The notes: generated from the sequence alone by a model not told the origin. A stretch of 64,000 nt of DNA from Siphonodentalium dalli (GCA_032622095.1 CP136066.1:63456609-63520608); one strand, 5' to 3'; shown: positions 1 to 12,309, counted from the stretch's first letter. Program-made: numbers and translations.

Positions 1-57
1 CGAGCTCGCGAGAATACTGAACGCTTACGGTGGGGCCAACGATATGGAAGCTGTCAG
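1..57 (+). CDS. GCNT-like glycosyltransferase, internal exon (5' end off window)
   Basis: Reading from base 2 this exon encodes ELARILNAYGGANDMEAV plus two bases of an Arg codon, then a GT donor at 58 (CAG|GTATGC). It is the first visible piece of a glycosyltransferase family 14 gene, core-2/I-branching beta-1,6-N-acetylglucosaminyltransferase type. In the family this segment follows the conserved 'D/EFPLKTN' stretch and leads into the 'RW' region. The two leftover bases (AG) join base 14070 (A) to make an Arg codon, so the phase fits the next exon exactly. Family members are type II Golgi membrane proteins that add GlcNAc in beta-1,6 linkage to O-glycan cores from UDP-GlcNAc. The membrane anchor and N-terminal half must lie upstream of the window. 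The exon is short, so the call rests on phase continuity and on fit to the family between its neighbours. Confidence 0.72.
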
Positions 58-1578
58 GTATGCACATTATTTCAACTTCAAGTTAGAAATTCAAGTTCGT
101 CACCAAACTTGGATCCCCCGCAAACAAAATTTGTTTAGTAAGCTGCTGGTGCAGGTATTTATGCACGAAATGTATCCTCACTTTGACTTCGGGTCTTGAT
201 GGCAGAGTGCTTGTTGATTGATATTTTCTCGGTTAGGTGAACTTGTTCGTGGTCATATCCCGCCATTTTGAAATCCAAGATGACCGCCGTTATCAATTTT
301 GGATATTCCTTGTTTTATTAAATCACTCGATGTGACGTCAGTTTGGATTCTCTAGCATAAATATTTTGAAAACTTCATACATATACATATGCTACGGTCA
401 TAGACTAATACAAATGAAGGCAATTACTTGTAAAGAAAAACCATAATTTGAAAATTATTCACAAAAGTTTGGGTAAAAATGCGCTTTCTCACATTTGGTT
501 ACATTCCGTTTGTTTTGTTTCCGCACCTAAGAGAAAGTATATGTCACTGTGGTGGGGGGGGGGGACATAAGAGAAAGTCTATGTCACTGTGTAGGAACTT
601 TTACATCGGAAGTTATTCTATTTCCGATTTTGTGATGGTTCAGAAATGATTTCTTTTGATTATTTTGTGTACTGGAACCATAACACCATGCAGGATAAAA
701 TCACGCAAAATTAGATAAATAATGCAATAAACGTTTCTGAATGAACAGAGCAGAAGTGTCGTGTTATCGAAAGCTGAACTTTAGATCACAATTAACTCGG
801 AAATAGCGAGTTATACAACTGAGTTATCGTGTAATTACTTACGCAAGTAATGTTTTCAATCCATCCGGATCTCCGTTTCTTTGTTTCTTTGTTCGGATGG
901 ATGTCCTTCTGCGAATATGTTACATCTTACCGGAAGTACATAATGTAAAGAGTGCACACACTCTAATATGAAATTGTTGTACGAATTATATTTTAAATCC
1001 ACATATATACATCAGTTCTCGGCCCTCGGTGACGTTGGGGATAAGGAGCTAGGGACACCGGCAATGATAAATCCGTGTTGGTAACGACATTTACTATTTA
1101 ATTTATATTAGACGCTTATATCATACGAGGAATCTACTCGCGTTGTTTGAAGATGCAAAATGGCACCCTTTGCGTTATTAGAACAGGGTCGCGTCACCAA
1201 CATTGATAAAATACTAACTTGCCAAAAGAACAGTTAACCATGCACATAGAACGTTTGGTTTCTTTTTAAATGCAACATGTGTGTCAATTGAGTGACTGAA
1301 CACGACTTGATCAGTGAGTAATCAGGTATTATAGTATCATGAAAAATGTGACAATCATCTACTATTGCAGTGAATTCCAACCACGTCGATTGTACAAATT
1401 AAACAAGCAATCGCTTACGGCGGTATCGCCCGCCTATATGTGGACAACGTTGGGCATGTGTATTTTCAAAATATTCTAAAAAATAATCGAAATCAGTTAG
1501 TATTTGTTTGTCATTGCATGTTTAATATCTGTTTTAGTTCGAGCTTACTTTGATAATATAGATACTTCCCAGAAGATG
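58..1578. other. Intronic sequence without recognised genes
   Basis: I see no coding region. A short direct repeat (aagagaaagt[a/c]tatgtcactgtg) occurs at about 530 and 568 around a run of G. The rest is AT-rich sequence without recognisable structure. Confidence 0.6.
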
Positions 1579-1658
1579 AAGCCTAAGCAGAATGAGGTCT
1601 CCAGAGGGTGAATTTGGTATTCACCCTCTGGGGACCTCATTCTGCTAATTGCAGGCTT
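1579..1658. repeat. Foldback hairpin, arms about 35 nt
   Basis: The left arm 1579-1613 (starting aagcctaagcagaatgaggt) pairs with 1619-1658 (ending attgcaggctt), with a loop of about 5 nt. There are a few mismatches and a short insertion in the right arm near its outer end. It looks like a small foldback or MITE remnant in the intron. Confidence 0.8.
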
Positions 1659-1832
1659 GGTTTCATATGATCTCACCAAAAATCTGTCAAATACGTTGAC
1701 AATTGTTCGAAATAACTCCCGGACAACTTTTTGTGTGCTAAACGCTGAGAATGACAATCAAGGGGCCCAAACACTTGTGAAAATGTCCGGCCGGGCTCAG
1801 TTTGCGAACTGGTTTCATTTAGATTGGCTAAA

Positions 1833-2068
1833 TTATATTGATTGCCACATTATCTCCCAACTGAAGTGAGAAATCATTGAAATATTTTATTTTTGATAGC
1901 CAGCACACATCTCTTGTAACCCCCCCCCCCGTACGGAGATAACCGTTACAGGAATGACTAGTTGCTACTGGAAATAAAAACAGTACATTGACATTAGACT
2001 ATTTGAAATATATGCGGCTAAATTGTAAGTGGAATTACATGTAAACTGTTGGGTGTTTCGTTAATTTT
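1833..2068 (+). repeat. Long inverted repeat, left copy (partner 7833-8048)
   Basis: The segment from attgattgccacattatctc to the stretch around gtttcgttaatttt reappears in reverse complement at 7833-8048 with scattered differences, including a homopolymer C run in this copy. The outer ends are the 'attgattgccac' side. The two copies are either terminal inverted repeats of one 6.2-kb element or two independent copies of a shorter repeat. No transposase was recognised between them. Confidence 0.7.
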
Positions 2069-2871
2069 CACATGTCTCGTCCAAAAATTAACCCGCTTCT
2101 TCCCTTCGCATCCAACATCTGTATACTCCACCTCTTCATTCTCTACTTCAGTTTTACAACACTTCTCGTCCACGTCATCAACCTGCTTCTCCTCTGCACT
2201 TAGTGTATCAGGTGTGTGTGCAGTTATGCCATAGGGCAGTGGTTCTCACTATATATAGTCTTAACAAACTTTATTCTATATGTTGATTTCTTCATTTCAG
2301 CCATATATTTTCCTTCTGTTTTCTTGGAATAATACATATTACATATCCCATACATGCTCATTCTCTACTGCCGTCTCAGGACAAGTCTATATCTCTCCAC
2401 ACTCTCGATGATATGATACCACATACAACTTTTCTCGACAACTGTCCTACTCGCATACACACTCTCTACTGCATCCAGTATCCGGACAAGACTCGTCAAT
2501 ACTCTCCATATCCATCTGCATACAACTTTCCTTGATAACTGTCTCCCTCATCTGCTCATTCTACATTGACAACTAATCGTAGTGTTGTGTATAACGTTTA
2601 TTTGTGCATGGAAATGTACCATTACCATGTTAACTTCGATATTTCCAAATCATTTTACACTCCTCTACTAAATATGAAATATCTGGACACAATAAACAAA
2701 TACTCAACGAACGATTTCTAGCTATTATTACAATAGTATAATCCATGTAACACATTGCCGTCTGTCATAGTACTCGCAGTGTATTTCGTGTAACGAAAGC
2801 GCCATTTGATGCTTTTCAGATATATAGAAGATGTATGGTATATTATCATATATTTGTGTTTATATAAGAAA
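2069..2871. other. Intronic sequence without recognised features
   Basis: A C/T-rich stretch of short 'ctctccatc/actgtc'-like words at about 2100-2570 is followed by AT-rich sequence. No ORF here resembles a known family. Confidence 0.5.
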
Positions 2872-4600
2872 CTAGCCGATGAGCACGACGTTGTCCGGGC
2901 TATTCAAAAACCAAATATCAGGTCGATAGCTCCACCCGTTTCCGAGATATGGTCTGGGCATGCGCGAAGCTGACGTCGCACGGGCTCGGCGACCCGATAT
3001 AATTCGTATCCGGGGCAAGATACATTCACATAGCAAATTTCAAGTCGATAGCTTCACCCGTTTCCGAGATCTCGTCTGCGCATGCGCGAAGTGGGCGCCG
3101 CACGGGCTCGAAAATACGACAACGTCCACCGCCTGGTCAAACTACACACACGTACCAAGTTTCGTCCCGATCGGTCGAGAATCGTAGATTTGTATAAATG
3201 ACAAACAAACATACATACAGACAGACAGACAGACAAACAGAGGTCTTCAAAATATATATGAGATAGCCGATGAGCCCGACGTTGTCCGGGCTATTCAAAA
3301 ACCAAATTTCAAGTCCGGGCTATTCAAAAACCAAATTTCAAGTCGATAGCTCCTAGCCGATGAGCCCGACGTTGTCCGGGCTATTCAAAAACCAAATTTC
3401 AAGTCGATAGCTCCACCCGTTTCCGAGATCTCGTCTGCGCATGCGCGAAGCTGGCGTCGCACGGGCTCGGCGACTCGATAAAATTCGTATCCGGGGCAAG
3501 ATACATTCACATACCAAATTTCAAGTCGATAGCTCCACCCGTTTCCGAGATCTCGTCTGCGCATGCGCGAAGCTGGCGTCGCACGGGCTCGGCGACCCGA
3601 TAAAATTCGTATCCGGGGCAAGATACATTCACATACCAAATTTCAAGTCGATAGCTCCACCCGTTTCCGAGATCTAGTCTGCGCATGCGCGAAGCTGGCG
3701 TCGCACGGGCTCGGAGACCCGATAAAATTCGTATCCGGGGCAAGATACATTCACATACCAAATTTCAAGTCGATAGCTCCACCCGTTTCCGAGATTTCGT
3801 CTGCGCATGCGCGAAGCTGGCGTCGCACGGGCTCAGCGACCCGATAAAATTCGTATTCGGGGCAAGATACATTCACATAGCAAATTTCAAGTCGATAGCT
3901 CCACCCGTTTCCGAGATCTCGTCTGCGCATGCGCTGCATGGGCATCGCACGGGTTCGCCAATACGACAATGACCACCGCCTGGTCAAACTACACCCATGT
4001 ACCAAGTTTCGTCCCGATCGGTCGAGAATCGTAGATTTGTATTAATGACAAACAAACATACATACATACAGACAGACAAACAGAGGTCTTCAAAATATAT
4101 ATAAGACTAGCAGGTTAGCCCGCCACCGGCGGCTTGTCCGAAACATGACATTTTTATATATATTTTTTAGCTCCACGCGTTTCAATAAGAACAATTTGTA
4201 CCCGGTAGCTCCACCAGTTTCCGAGATCTGGTCTGCACATGAAAATTTGTACCCGGCGCAAGATACATTCACATGCCAAATTTCAAGTCGATAGCTCCAC
4301 CCGTTTCCGAGATCTCGTCTGCGCATGCGCTGCACGGGCGTCGCACGGGCTTGGCGACCCGATAAAATTTGTACCCGGCGCAAGATACATTCACATAGCA
4401 AATTTCAAGTCGATAGCTCCACCCGTTTCCGAGATCTCGTCTGCGCATGCGCTGCACGGGAGTCGCACGGACTCGCCAATACGACAACGACCACCGCCTG
4501 GTCAAACTACACACACGTACCAAGTTTCGTCCCGATCGGTCGAGAATCGTAGATTTGTATGAAGTACAACACACACACAAACATAAATATATAAGAGAGA
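2872..4600 (-). mobile_element. Cluster of non-autonomous Helitron-like elements with 122-bp subrepeats
   Basis: On the minus strand each unit would end CTAG, with the + strand showing A|CTAG at 2871/2872 and again at 4106/4107. A GC-rich hairpin sits just inside the CTAG end (agcccgacgttgtccgggct at the first units, a different but still pairing gcccgccaccggcgg at 4119). The opposite end is a (caga)n/(caaa)n tract followed by 'caaaatatata..aga', so the minus strand would start TC. At 3265-4106 a 122-bp unit containing 'gagatctcgtctgcgcatgc' and 'ggcaagatacattcacata' is repeated at least four times with exact 122-bp spacing. No enzyme is encoded, and the short ORFs are by-products of the repeats. 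Class assignment is inference from termini and hairpin. Confidence 0.7.
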
Positions 4601-4786
4601 TATGTAAATTAGATAGATTGTATCAAAATATATAGGAGAGATATGTAAATGATCTACACACCATTACTGGTGTTTGTCAAAGTTTAGTGGGGTATATCAA
4701 TACTCATTCACGATCATATCATTGAGGTCCGGAGGGTGTGGGCTATCTCTCGAATACAAGGAGTTCTCAAAATATATAGAAGAGAT

Positions 4787-4909
4787 GAACGGCGGTTTCA
4801 ATGTGGTCATGGGATTTTGACCCCGAGAAAAATTCAGCAAACTGCATGAACCCCGAAGTTGAATTTTTATTGCGGTCAAAAGCCATGACCACGTTGAATC
4901 CGCCGTTTA
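4787..4909. repeat. Foldback hairpin, arms about 52 nt
   Basis: Left arm gaacggcggtttcaatgtgg... pairs with right arm ...ccacgttgaatccgccgttt, with a central spacer of about 20 nt around 4845. It resembles a MITE without coding capacity. Confidence 0.8.
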
Positions 4910-5987
4910 TTATCTATATTTATATACTTAAATTCATTATCAACTAGGATTGCCTGTCCTTCCCACTATTTATTCAACTTCAAATAAACGCATGGAGTAC
5001 AGTTCTGACAGTTCGAATCCTCGCTTTTTAGAAAACAAAACACTGTGAGAATCCGTTGACTAACCAATTTCACAGTAAAGTATACACATATGACGAAATG
5101 TCTTGTTTAGCTTGTGATAAATGTAGACGTGTTGATTACAAGAATGATAATATCTGAAACTAACCATTAAGTTTCTGTTGTGGGTGATACTAAATTGACA
5201 ACACGCCGTTCTGCCATAATGATAAATTTGTGAGATCGTGGGTTGTGTAATCAGAGGAGATGAGTTTTAGGTGCAGGGTAACAACATTGATTATAGACCA
5301 AAACAAATTGCTTGCCAAATCCGGACGTGCTGAATAGTCAAGCAGTCGTTCATGTCCGATAATCCCCGGTGATTTCCGGGATCAATGAGTTCATAAACTT
5401 ATGAACGACATTGCCAGTGACGTCACGTTACGTTCATACGCTTATGAACACATTGACTCAGGGGGCGTGTCTACCGTAACGCTATGGAGAAATCGGAAGC
5501 GATATTAGGGTGTGTTTACATTGCTGTGGATCTGTATACAGATATGTGTGAAGTCACGTGTCGCGGATTGTTGTGAACACAACATGATTACTCATAGTGT
5601 ACGGGCGCTCGTCAGTACTCTGGTAATTGACAATACACTATGAGTCGTGTCAGTTTAGGTCAGACAAAACACATGAATCAACCATCAGCAGACCAAATCG
5701 ATTGGATCTATGCGGTACAAGGACGTTTCTATCTATATGGTCACCATTGGGGGTCCACATTGGAATTTCCAACTGTACCTCCTTTCCTTGAATTAGACCA
5801 ATCCCACGAGATTGCAATTCCATTTGCACCCCCTTGAGTTTGGATTTTTTCCCTCACAGGCTTGGATGGTGGTCACTATATAGTCATGCAGACGGAGGAA
5901 CAGAATTAACTGGGTTGATTATATAGATCTGAACAAGTTCTGAGCAAATTTTGAGATCTGAACCTGGAAAGTGACAAATCCTAACAT
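4910..5987. other. Intronic sequence; two short palindromes
   Basis: There is no recognisable gene. Two related palindromes lie 43 bp apart (gttcataaacttatgaac at 5389-5406 and gttcatacgcttatgaac at 5432-5449), separated by a sequence that includes tgacgtcacg. A tRNA T-loop-like word at about 5010 has no supporting cloverleaf. Confidence 0.5.
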
Positions 5988-7056
5988 CTAGTGGAGGGTA
6001 TCACCCCCCCCCCCCTTTCGGTACGCGGGATTCAGGGTGTTTTGAAGCCGTACGCGGGATTCATACCCCCGAATTAACTGGTATTCGGGTTCAAGCAAAA
6101 CATCTTGGACGCAGGTTTTGATGGCGCAAAGTAATATTTTGTACTAGTTATCTGTGTGAATGGGTGGATATAATAGCTTCTTGGGCATATTCGACCACCG
6201 TGCCATCATAAACATGCTAAAAATGCTTGACGCCAGTCTAGATGCTAGGATTTTGCGATTTTCTTGTTCAGATTACAAAATTTTCCCACACCGGGCCGAA
6301 CCATGGTCGGCCCGGTGTGTCATTGTCTCTCCCCTGTGGCCAATACAAAAATGCTAATAAGTTTAACAATATTTTACTACATTTGGTCAAACTTGTGGTC
6401 ATCAGTTGGAGAATTTTCCAACCTGAATGAGGTTTGAAATTTCCAACACTATAGGAAAGCTTTAGTTGAGGCCAGTCTGGATGCTAGGATTTGCGATTTT
6501 CTTGTTCAAATTTCAAAATTTTCTCACACCGGCCGAACAACGATGGTCATCTCGGTGTGTCGTGGTCTCTTGCCCGTTGCCGTGTGCATGTGTATGGAGT
6601 TAGACCACTAGATGTTAGGATTTATGCAATGTTTCTGGTTAAAATATCTGAATTTTCTCATACCGGGAATAAAGAATCATGGTTTTTATGAAGATATAGG
6701 ATATTATGCATAAACACTGAGGTGCAAGGAGGGGGGGGGGGTTGCAAATGGAATTATGCAAAACTTGTGTTCGGTCTGATTCTGACTCAAGGAGGGGGGT
6801 GCAGTTGGAATTTCCCAAGGTGGACACCCCCCAACGGAAACCCTCTAGCCACGTCCCTGGTCACAAAGTATCATTAATGGTATCATAACGGCCTCATAAC
6901 GCGACCGGCATCATAATGTGTATATGTAACTTCTATGTATTATTTCTTAACATGTATTCAGGATTCACCCCCCAAAATTAACTCGTATTCAGGATTCACC
7001 CCCCAAAATTAACTCGTATTCAGGATTCAGGGGGGAGGGGGTGATACCCTCCTAGT
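5988..7056. mobile_element. Putative DNA element with polyC/polyG-bearing inverted ends
   Basis: The left end 'ctagtggagggtatcacccc' is matched in reverse at the right end 'gggggtgataccctcctag', giving inverted ends of about 25 bp around roughly 1.07 kb. Inside are three diverged copies of a segment beginning 'gatgctaggatttgcgattt' (about 6240, 6480 and 6610) and homopolymer C/G runs. No transposase is present. A similar 'gggggaggggggtcgtcacc' end recurs alone near 31880. Confidence 0.5.
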
Positions 7057-7832
7057 GGTCTTACTCGTGTGAGGATAGCGTTTGTAAGTTATTTTTAAAC
7101 TTGTGTCTCGATCCCTTTAGCTTTTGCTGCATCGGGTGGGGGGGGGGGGGGGTTCGGCCCATTGTGAGAAATGTGAAATATGAACATGAAAATCGCAGAA
7201 TCCTAGCATCTAGATTAGCTTCCAGTTTTCCAAGTGTTGCAAATTTCCAACTTGACAGCCCTAATTTCGACGAACTACGCGATTGACCATTGGAAATGAA
7301 ACACCACGCAAAATTTCAGAAAGCGTTGAAGCCGTATCAAAAACTGTATGTCACTCTGCGATTCATTGCTTCTGTTTGCGAACCGAGTTTCTTATTTCTG
7401 CTTCAGAAATATGCAAAATCGTCCCAGATCTTTGTTCGGCCATATATATATACTAAGTACTGAAATGTGATTACCCTAGCGAACCATCTCATGCCAAGGA
7501 ATAGCTTAATACGTGTGTTGAACTGACAAAGTTCAAGCATACACCAACCCCGAGTAATGATTAATCAAATCCGATTTGCCTGCCGCAATGCCTCATGTAG
7601 AAATACACACAGATCTACACAAATGTAAACGTACCCTTAGGTGTATGTAAATATATGATAATAAGAGCACGAAGTCGACAAAGGGACTTACATCGATTTA
7701 TTCCAACCTAACTGCGTTCAGGGAAACTGCTATGTCATGTAACAATAGAAGTATTGCCCGTAACAAGATTTCAAATGATATAAGATCCCAGCAAATGGTG
7801 TCTCATATAAATATAACTTCTTCACTAAAAAT
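7057..7832. other. Intronic sequence without recognised features
   Basis: A G-run occurs at about 7138-7151. A reversed fragment of the 'gatgctaggatt' repeat lies near 7195. Nothing else is recognised. Confidence 0.5.
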
Positions 7833-8048
7833 CTAAATTAATGAAACACCCAACAGTTTACATGTAATTCCACTTACAATTTAGCCGCCTATATTTAAAA
7901 TAGCGTATATCAATGTACTGTTTTTATTTCCAGTAACAAAACCTGTCACGTTTCTTCGTAACAGGGGGAGACCGTTACAGAAGATATGTAATGGCTATCA
8001 AAAACTAAATATTTCAATGATCTCTCATAAAGTGGCAATCAATATGAT
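7833..8048 (-). repeat. Long inverted repeat, right copy (partner 1833-2068)
   Basis: This is the reverse complement of 1833-2068, including the shared words aaacacccaacagtttacat, cagtaacaaaacctgtcacg-like sequence and gtggcaatcaatatgatac. The copies differ by point changes and small indels, so they are not recent duplicates. Confidence 0.7.
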
Positions 8049-9639
8049 ACAGAAACTCAGTAATGAATTAGAGATACTGAGGTCCCTGATTATATCGAAT
8101 AAATTGGCGTTTTTTAAATATACGGTTATGGGCGCACCTACCTGATACGAACTTTTTCGCGACTGTTTCTTAAAATGCAAATCTGGGTGTGTGTTATAGT
8201 CGTCTCATATATGCAGCTCAAATTAGTGCACACAAAGAAATGATTAGACCATGATCCCCATCCATACAATTACGAAATGCAAACTATACAACGTTGTCCG
8301 AATTCGCGCGAACATATCTCTGTATATAAATGTGTCGTAAGTGTACCTTCTGCATGGGCGCTTATTCAGTAAGTCGGGACAGATTTTTGCACCGATGCGT
8401 TCTTGTCTGAAGCCAGATAATGTTAATATGTTGTCGTTTCTCGCGTCAAAAATGTAGACTCATTGGACTGTAGTGGTGTACTTTGTTCAGATAAACATGT
8501 CAGTTCAGTGTTGTCGTTATTTTAGAGCGTTTTACGTTCTGTTTTCTAAGCCGTAAAATTTATGTATAGAAAAACACAGAAGGCGAGATGATACGTTATC
8601 TTTTTCAGTACATTATCATTCATTCACCGAAACAAAATTGATATGCTACAACATTGGCTTCTTTAAAAGGCTATGTGTTCATCTGTAACCACGTGCAGAC
8701 TACATAATACAATAAATACCTACTTGGCCAAATTTTGAAATGAAGCTGGTAGCTATTATGGTAATGATTGCGTGATGTGCTTTCAGCGCAGGAACACCAT
8801 GGGGTCTAATTTCTCAATAGTACTCACATCATTTTTGTTATGCAGCTGCATGTTGATATGCAAAAATATGATATCTGATCCACGAATTCATGTACCGACG
8901 GAAAAGCCTTTTGATGACAAACCACGAAAATTGATGGCAACGAAATCAAAGCCAATATCGCAGATTTGTCAGCATATATCTTGTCTGGAAGACGCCAGTG
9001 CCAAAGGGCAAGATTATGGGCCAAAATTGCTGACTCAAATGGGACATTAAAATAACAGAACGATTAACTAATTGTGTATTGCTCGTCAAAAGCTGAAAAT
9101 ATTCAAATTTTTCGGCAGGGTACCTTCACAAATAGTTTTACCATACACAGCTGTCACTAATTCCGGCAACGCCTTGAATAATTTATTTACCTTCCAGAAA
9201 ACGTTGGCGGCTACAACTTGTTCTAACGAGGGGTATGGGTATTCGACCACTTTTCGCATTTGGCCGCTCCACTATAAAATATACAAATATATCTTCCGCT
9301 TCCCGTGCAACAGCCGAGCATTGTCATAACGTTTAGTGTCAATGTCCACTCTTTGGTAGATTTCTCACCCAACCTCTTCGGTCCCATGTACCAAACAACA
9401 AATGAGAGGTCTACATGTCGCTATCCGAGTATTCTGAGATGTTAACGTGACAAAATGACCAGATTTTATGGACATGTTACCTCTTAATGAACTCAGTGAT
9501 TTTGTGATGTTTTGAAAGTCGACACTTGCCATTCAATTGATTTTCATTCAAGCGTGCAGTCACTCAGCATATCATTAGTCATACTATATGTTGGTAACAC
9601 AGAAAAGCTTATCTTCCCAAAGTTTCATGGAATTACGAC
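8049..9639. other. Intronic sequence; one short signal-anchor-like ORF, not supported
   Basis: An open frame at 8772-9050 starts with a hydrophobic N-terminal stretch (NFSIVLTSFLLCSCMLIC) that could mimic a type II anchor. It lies between exons for the C-terminal catalytic part of the GCNT-like gene and has no similarity I recognise, so I do not call it a gene. Confidence 0.4.
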
Positions 9640-10030
9640 TACCAACCGCTTGTCACTTTAAGCACATTTCACGACTACAAAGCATTTTGAAATATTTTCT
9701 CAGAGACAATATGTTGCCTGTTTTGGTAAATTAATGGGCCCAAAATATTGAGTTGCTGGTCACCAGTTACCACTGTAACCACATTTCACGGCTACAAGAA
9801 TATTTTGAAACACATTTTCTGATCGATAATTTATCGCTTTCGGTACAATAATGTCCCGAAAATATTGAGTTGCTCGTTTGCTGCCACTGTAACAACGTTT
9901 CGCGGATACAAAGTATTTTTGAAACATATTTTCTGAAAGAAAAATATTTTGCCTGTTTCGGTGATTTAATTTCCCGAAAAAATAATAAATGAGTTGCTCG
10001 TTTCTTGCCACTTTAATAACGTTTCTGTTA
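9640..10030. repeat. Three diverged tandem units of about 120 bp
   Basis: Each unit contains 'ttgccact..taa', 'catttcacg-ctacaa', 'tattttgaaacat/attttct' and 'cccgaaaatattgagttgct'. The copies are diverged by substitutions and small indels. This may be the core of the element whose flank (10070-10370) recurs at 20060-20315. Confidence 0.65.
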
Positions 10031-10069
10031 ACATATGGTTGAAGGGACTCGATCAGTGACGCTTCAGTT

Positions 10070-10370
10070 TTCAGAATCGAGTAACTGCCCAAAAATAATG
10101 CTAACCACAGTCAACTATACAGTATAACATTGCCCGAAACCTGCTATTTTTTACACAAAAAAGCCACTTGATTTTAGAGTTATCCATCTTAATCCGCAAT
10201 TTGGTTCGCACTTAAAATTGTCGGTGGTGAAAAATAATAGATTTCAAACATCGATATCTGATCACTCTGAGCTTTGATGGGTGGGTTCTTCAACTTGAAT
10301 CAAATATGTTTTAACACCGAAGGCAAGGAAATAGTAATTTGCGAGCGTTGATTCGGATTAAGCATATTTG
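10070..10370 (+). repeat. Dispersed repeat, copy 1 (copy 2 at 20060-20315)
   Basis: Shared blocks with 20060-20315 in the same orientation include 'cagaatcgagtaactgccca', 'aatgctaacca', 'caaatatgttt', 'aaggcaaggaaatagtaat' and 'ttcggatta'. No coding capacity or defined ends. Confidence 0.6.
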
Positions 10371-10813
10371 AGCTAAATGTATTCGTCCCTTGACGTCAGA
10401 CGTCAGACTTGAGCCAACCAAAGATGTCGCAATCTGGGTCTGGATAATGCTGACGTAAAATATTGAAATACTGTCATTTTGTTCGAGAATATATACCGTA
10501 TGCGTGACTGTCATAGGTTGGGACATTTAAATAACCGCAGAATAAAATACGTCGTCGTAAATTACGTGCACGCATTGAATATTGTGCAGAGGCAGAAACG
10601 TTTAATACAGATCGAAGAGCGGCATAAAGTGATGGAGGAGTGGTGAAAAACCTCCTCATGTAATAACTCCGACATTCAAAGAGTTCAGTCCATACTACTC
10701 TATTTATTTACACCATCGAAGGCGTAGCTGCCTGTTCTAGATTGGCATAAAACAACATAACGAACTCAAACTTGTTATATTTATATATCTATACTTTTTA
10801 TATTTATACTATA
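10371..10813. other. Intronic sequence without recognised features
   Basis: Nothing recognisable apart from two adjacent gacgtcag words at about 10391-10405. Confidence 0.5.
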
Positions 10814-11563
10814 CTAGAAGGTGACCCGACTTCGTCCGGGCTATTCAAAAACCAAATTTCAAGTCGATTGGTCCACCCGTTTCCTAGATCTGGTCTGCGC
10901 ATGCGCGAAGCTGGTGTCGCACGTGCTCGGCGACCCGATAAAATTCGTATCCGGGGCAAGATACATTCACATACCAAATTTCAAGTCGATAGCTACACCC
11001 GTTTCCGAGATATATAGCCCAATGTCATTTGCGGATACCTCGGCCGGTGATGAGTTAACGCGACACAGTCAAATTCATCGGCAGGGTGAGAGTTAACGTA
11101 ATCTAACTTTATGACCTCTGACGACGTCATAGAAATTACGCATTGATTTTATCCCGATAAAAGCATCGTACCACTTGTACCTAATAATTGAGGCAGATAA
11201 CTAAAACGGATACATACATATTATATATCGTTGGAAAGATGAAGCCACACAGATTCTAACCGTGCAAATTATATGACTGGCAATTTATTATTCGCGCTAT
11301 ATCGAATCGATTTGTGAGCACCGAACTGAAATATATTAGCGCAAAAACGGCGTAAAAATAGATTTGACCTCCGCACGTGAAAAGTTGACCTCGCACGGAC
11401 AAATAAATATGCCTATGTTCGTCTCCGGCCGAAAACACATCCAAATACCAAATTTCATCGGAATTGGCTTAGTCGTTTTGGAGTCCATCGATTTCAAACA
11501 CACAAACAAACACACAAACTTACAAACAAACACATACACAGATCTTTCAAAATATATAATAGA
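10814..11563 (-). mobile_element. Non-autonomous Helitron-like unit 1 of tandem array
   Basis: The unit is 750 bp. The + strand shows A|CTAGAAGGTGACCCGACTTC at the left, which on the minus strand is a CTAG|T 3' end preceded by a hairpin formed by cccgacttcgtccggg. The right end is 'caaaatatataataga', giving a minus-strand 5' TC start, preceded by a (cacaaa)n microsatellite. Inside is one copy of the 122-bp subrepeat seen at 2872-4600, then a longer unique core. Canonical Helitrons start TC, end CTRR with a nearby hairpin, and insert between A and T without target duplication, which fits the outer flanks (A at 10813, T at 13927). Confidence 0.72.
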
Positions 11564-12309
11564 CTAGAAGGTGACCCGACTTCGTCCGGGCTATTCAAAA
11601 ACCAAATTTCAAGTCGATTGCTACACCCGTTTCCTAGATCTGGTCTGCGCATGCGCGAAGCTGGTGTCGCACGTGCTCGGCGACCCGATAAAATTCGTAT
11701 CCGGGGCAAGATACATTCACATACCAAATTTCAAGTCGATAGCTACACCCGTTTCCGAGATATATAGCCCAATGTCATTTGCGGATACCTCGGCCGGTGA
11801 TGAGTTAACGCGACACAGTCAAATGCATCGGCAGGGTGAGAGTTAACGTAATCTAACTTTATGACCTCTGACGACGTCATAGAAATTACGCATTGATTTT
11901 ATCCTGATAAAAGCATCGTACCACTTGTACCTAATAATTGAGGCAGATAACTAAAACGGATACATACATATTATATATCGTTGGAAAGATGAAGCCACAC
12001 AGATTCTAGCCGTGCAAATTATATGACTGGCAATTTATTATTCGCGCTATATCGAATCGATTTGTGAGCACCGAACTGAAATATATTAGCGCAAAAACGG
12101 CGTAAAAATAGATTTGACCTCCGCACGTGAAACGTTGACCTCGCACGGACAAATAAATATGCCTATGTTCGTCTCCGGCCGAAAATACCCTAAAATACCA
12201 AATTTCATCGAAATTGGCTTAGTCGTTTTCGAGTCCATCGATTTCAAACACACACACACACAAACAAACACACAAACACATACACAGATCTTTCAAAATA
12301 TATAATAGA
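11564..12309 (-). mobile_element. Non-autonomous Helitron-like unit 2 of tandem array
   Basis: This 746-bp unit joins unit 1 exactly at TAGA|CTAG with no host base between. It is nearly identical to units 1 and 3, with substitutions mostly in the microsatellite. Confidence 0.72.

Noticed and set aside
2960-4580. Many overlapping 75-107-codon ORFs on both strands
   Set aside because: They repeat with the 122-bp period and exist in several frames at once; they are by-products of the Helitron-like repeats.
4990-5030. tRNA-like T-loop word gttcgaatcc
   Set aside because: No acceptor stem, D-arm or anticodon arm could be built around it.
8772-9050. 92-codon ORF with a signal-anchor-like N-terminus, considered as the 5' exon of the GCNT-like gene
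   Set aside because: It lies inside the intron downstream of an exon encoding a later part of the same protein and has no recognisable similarity.
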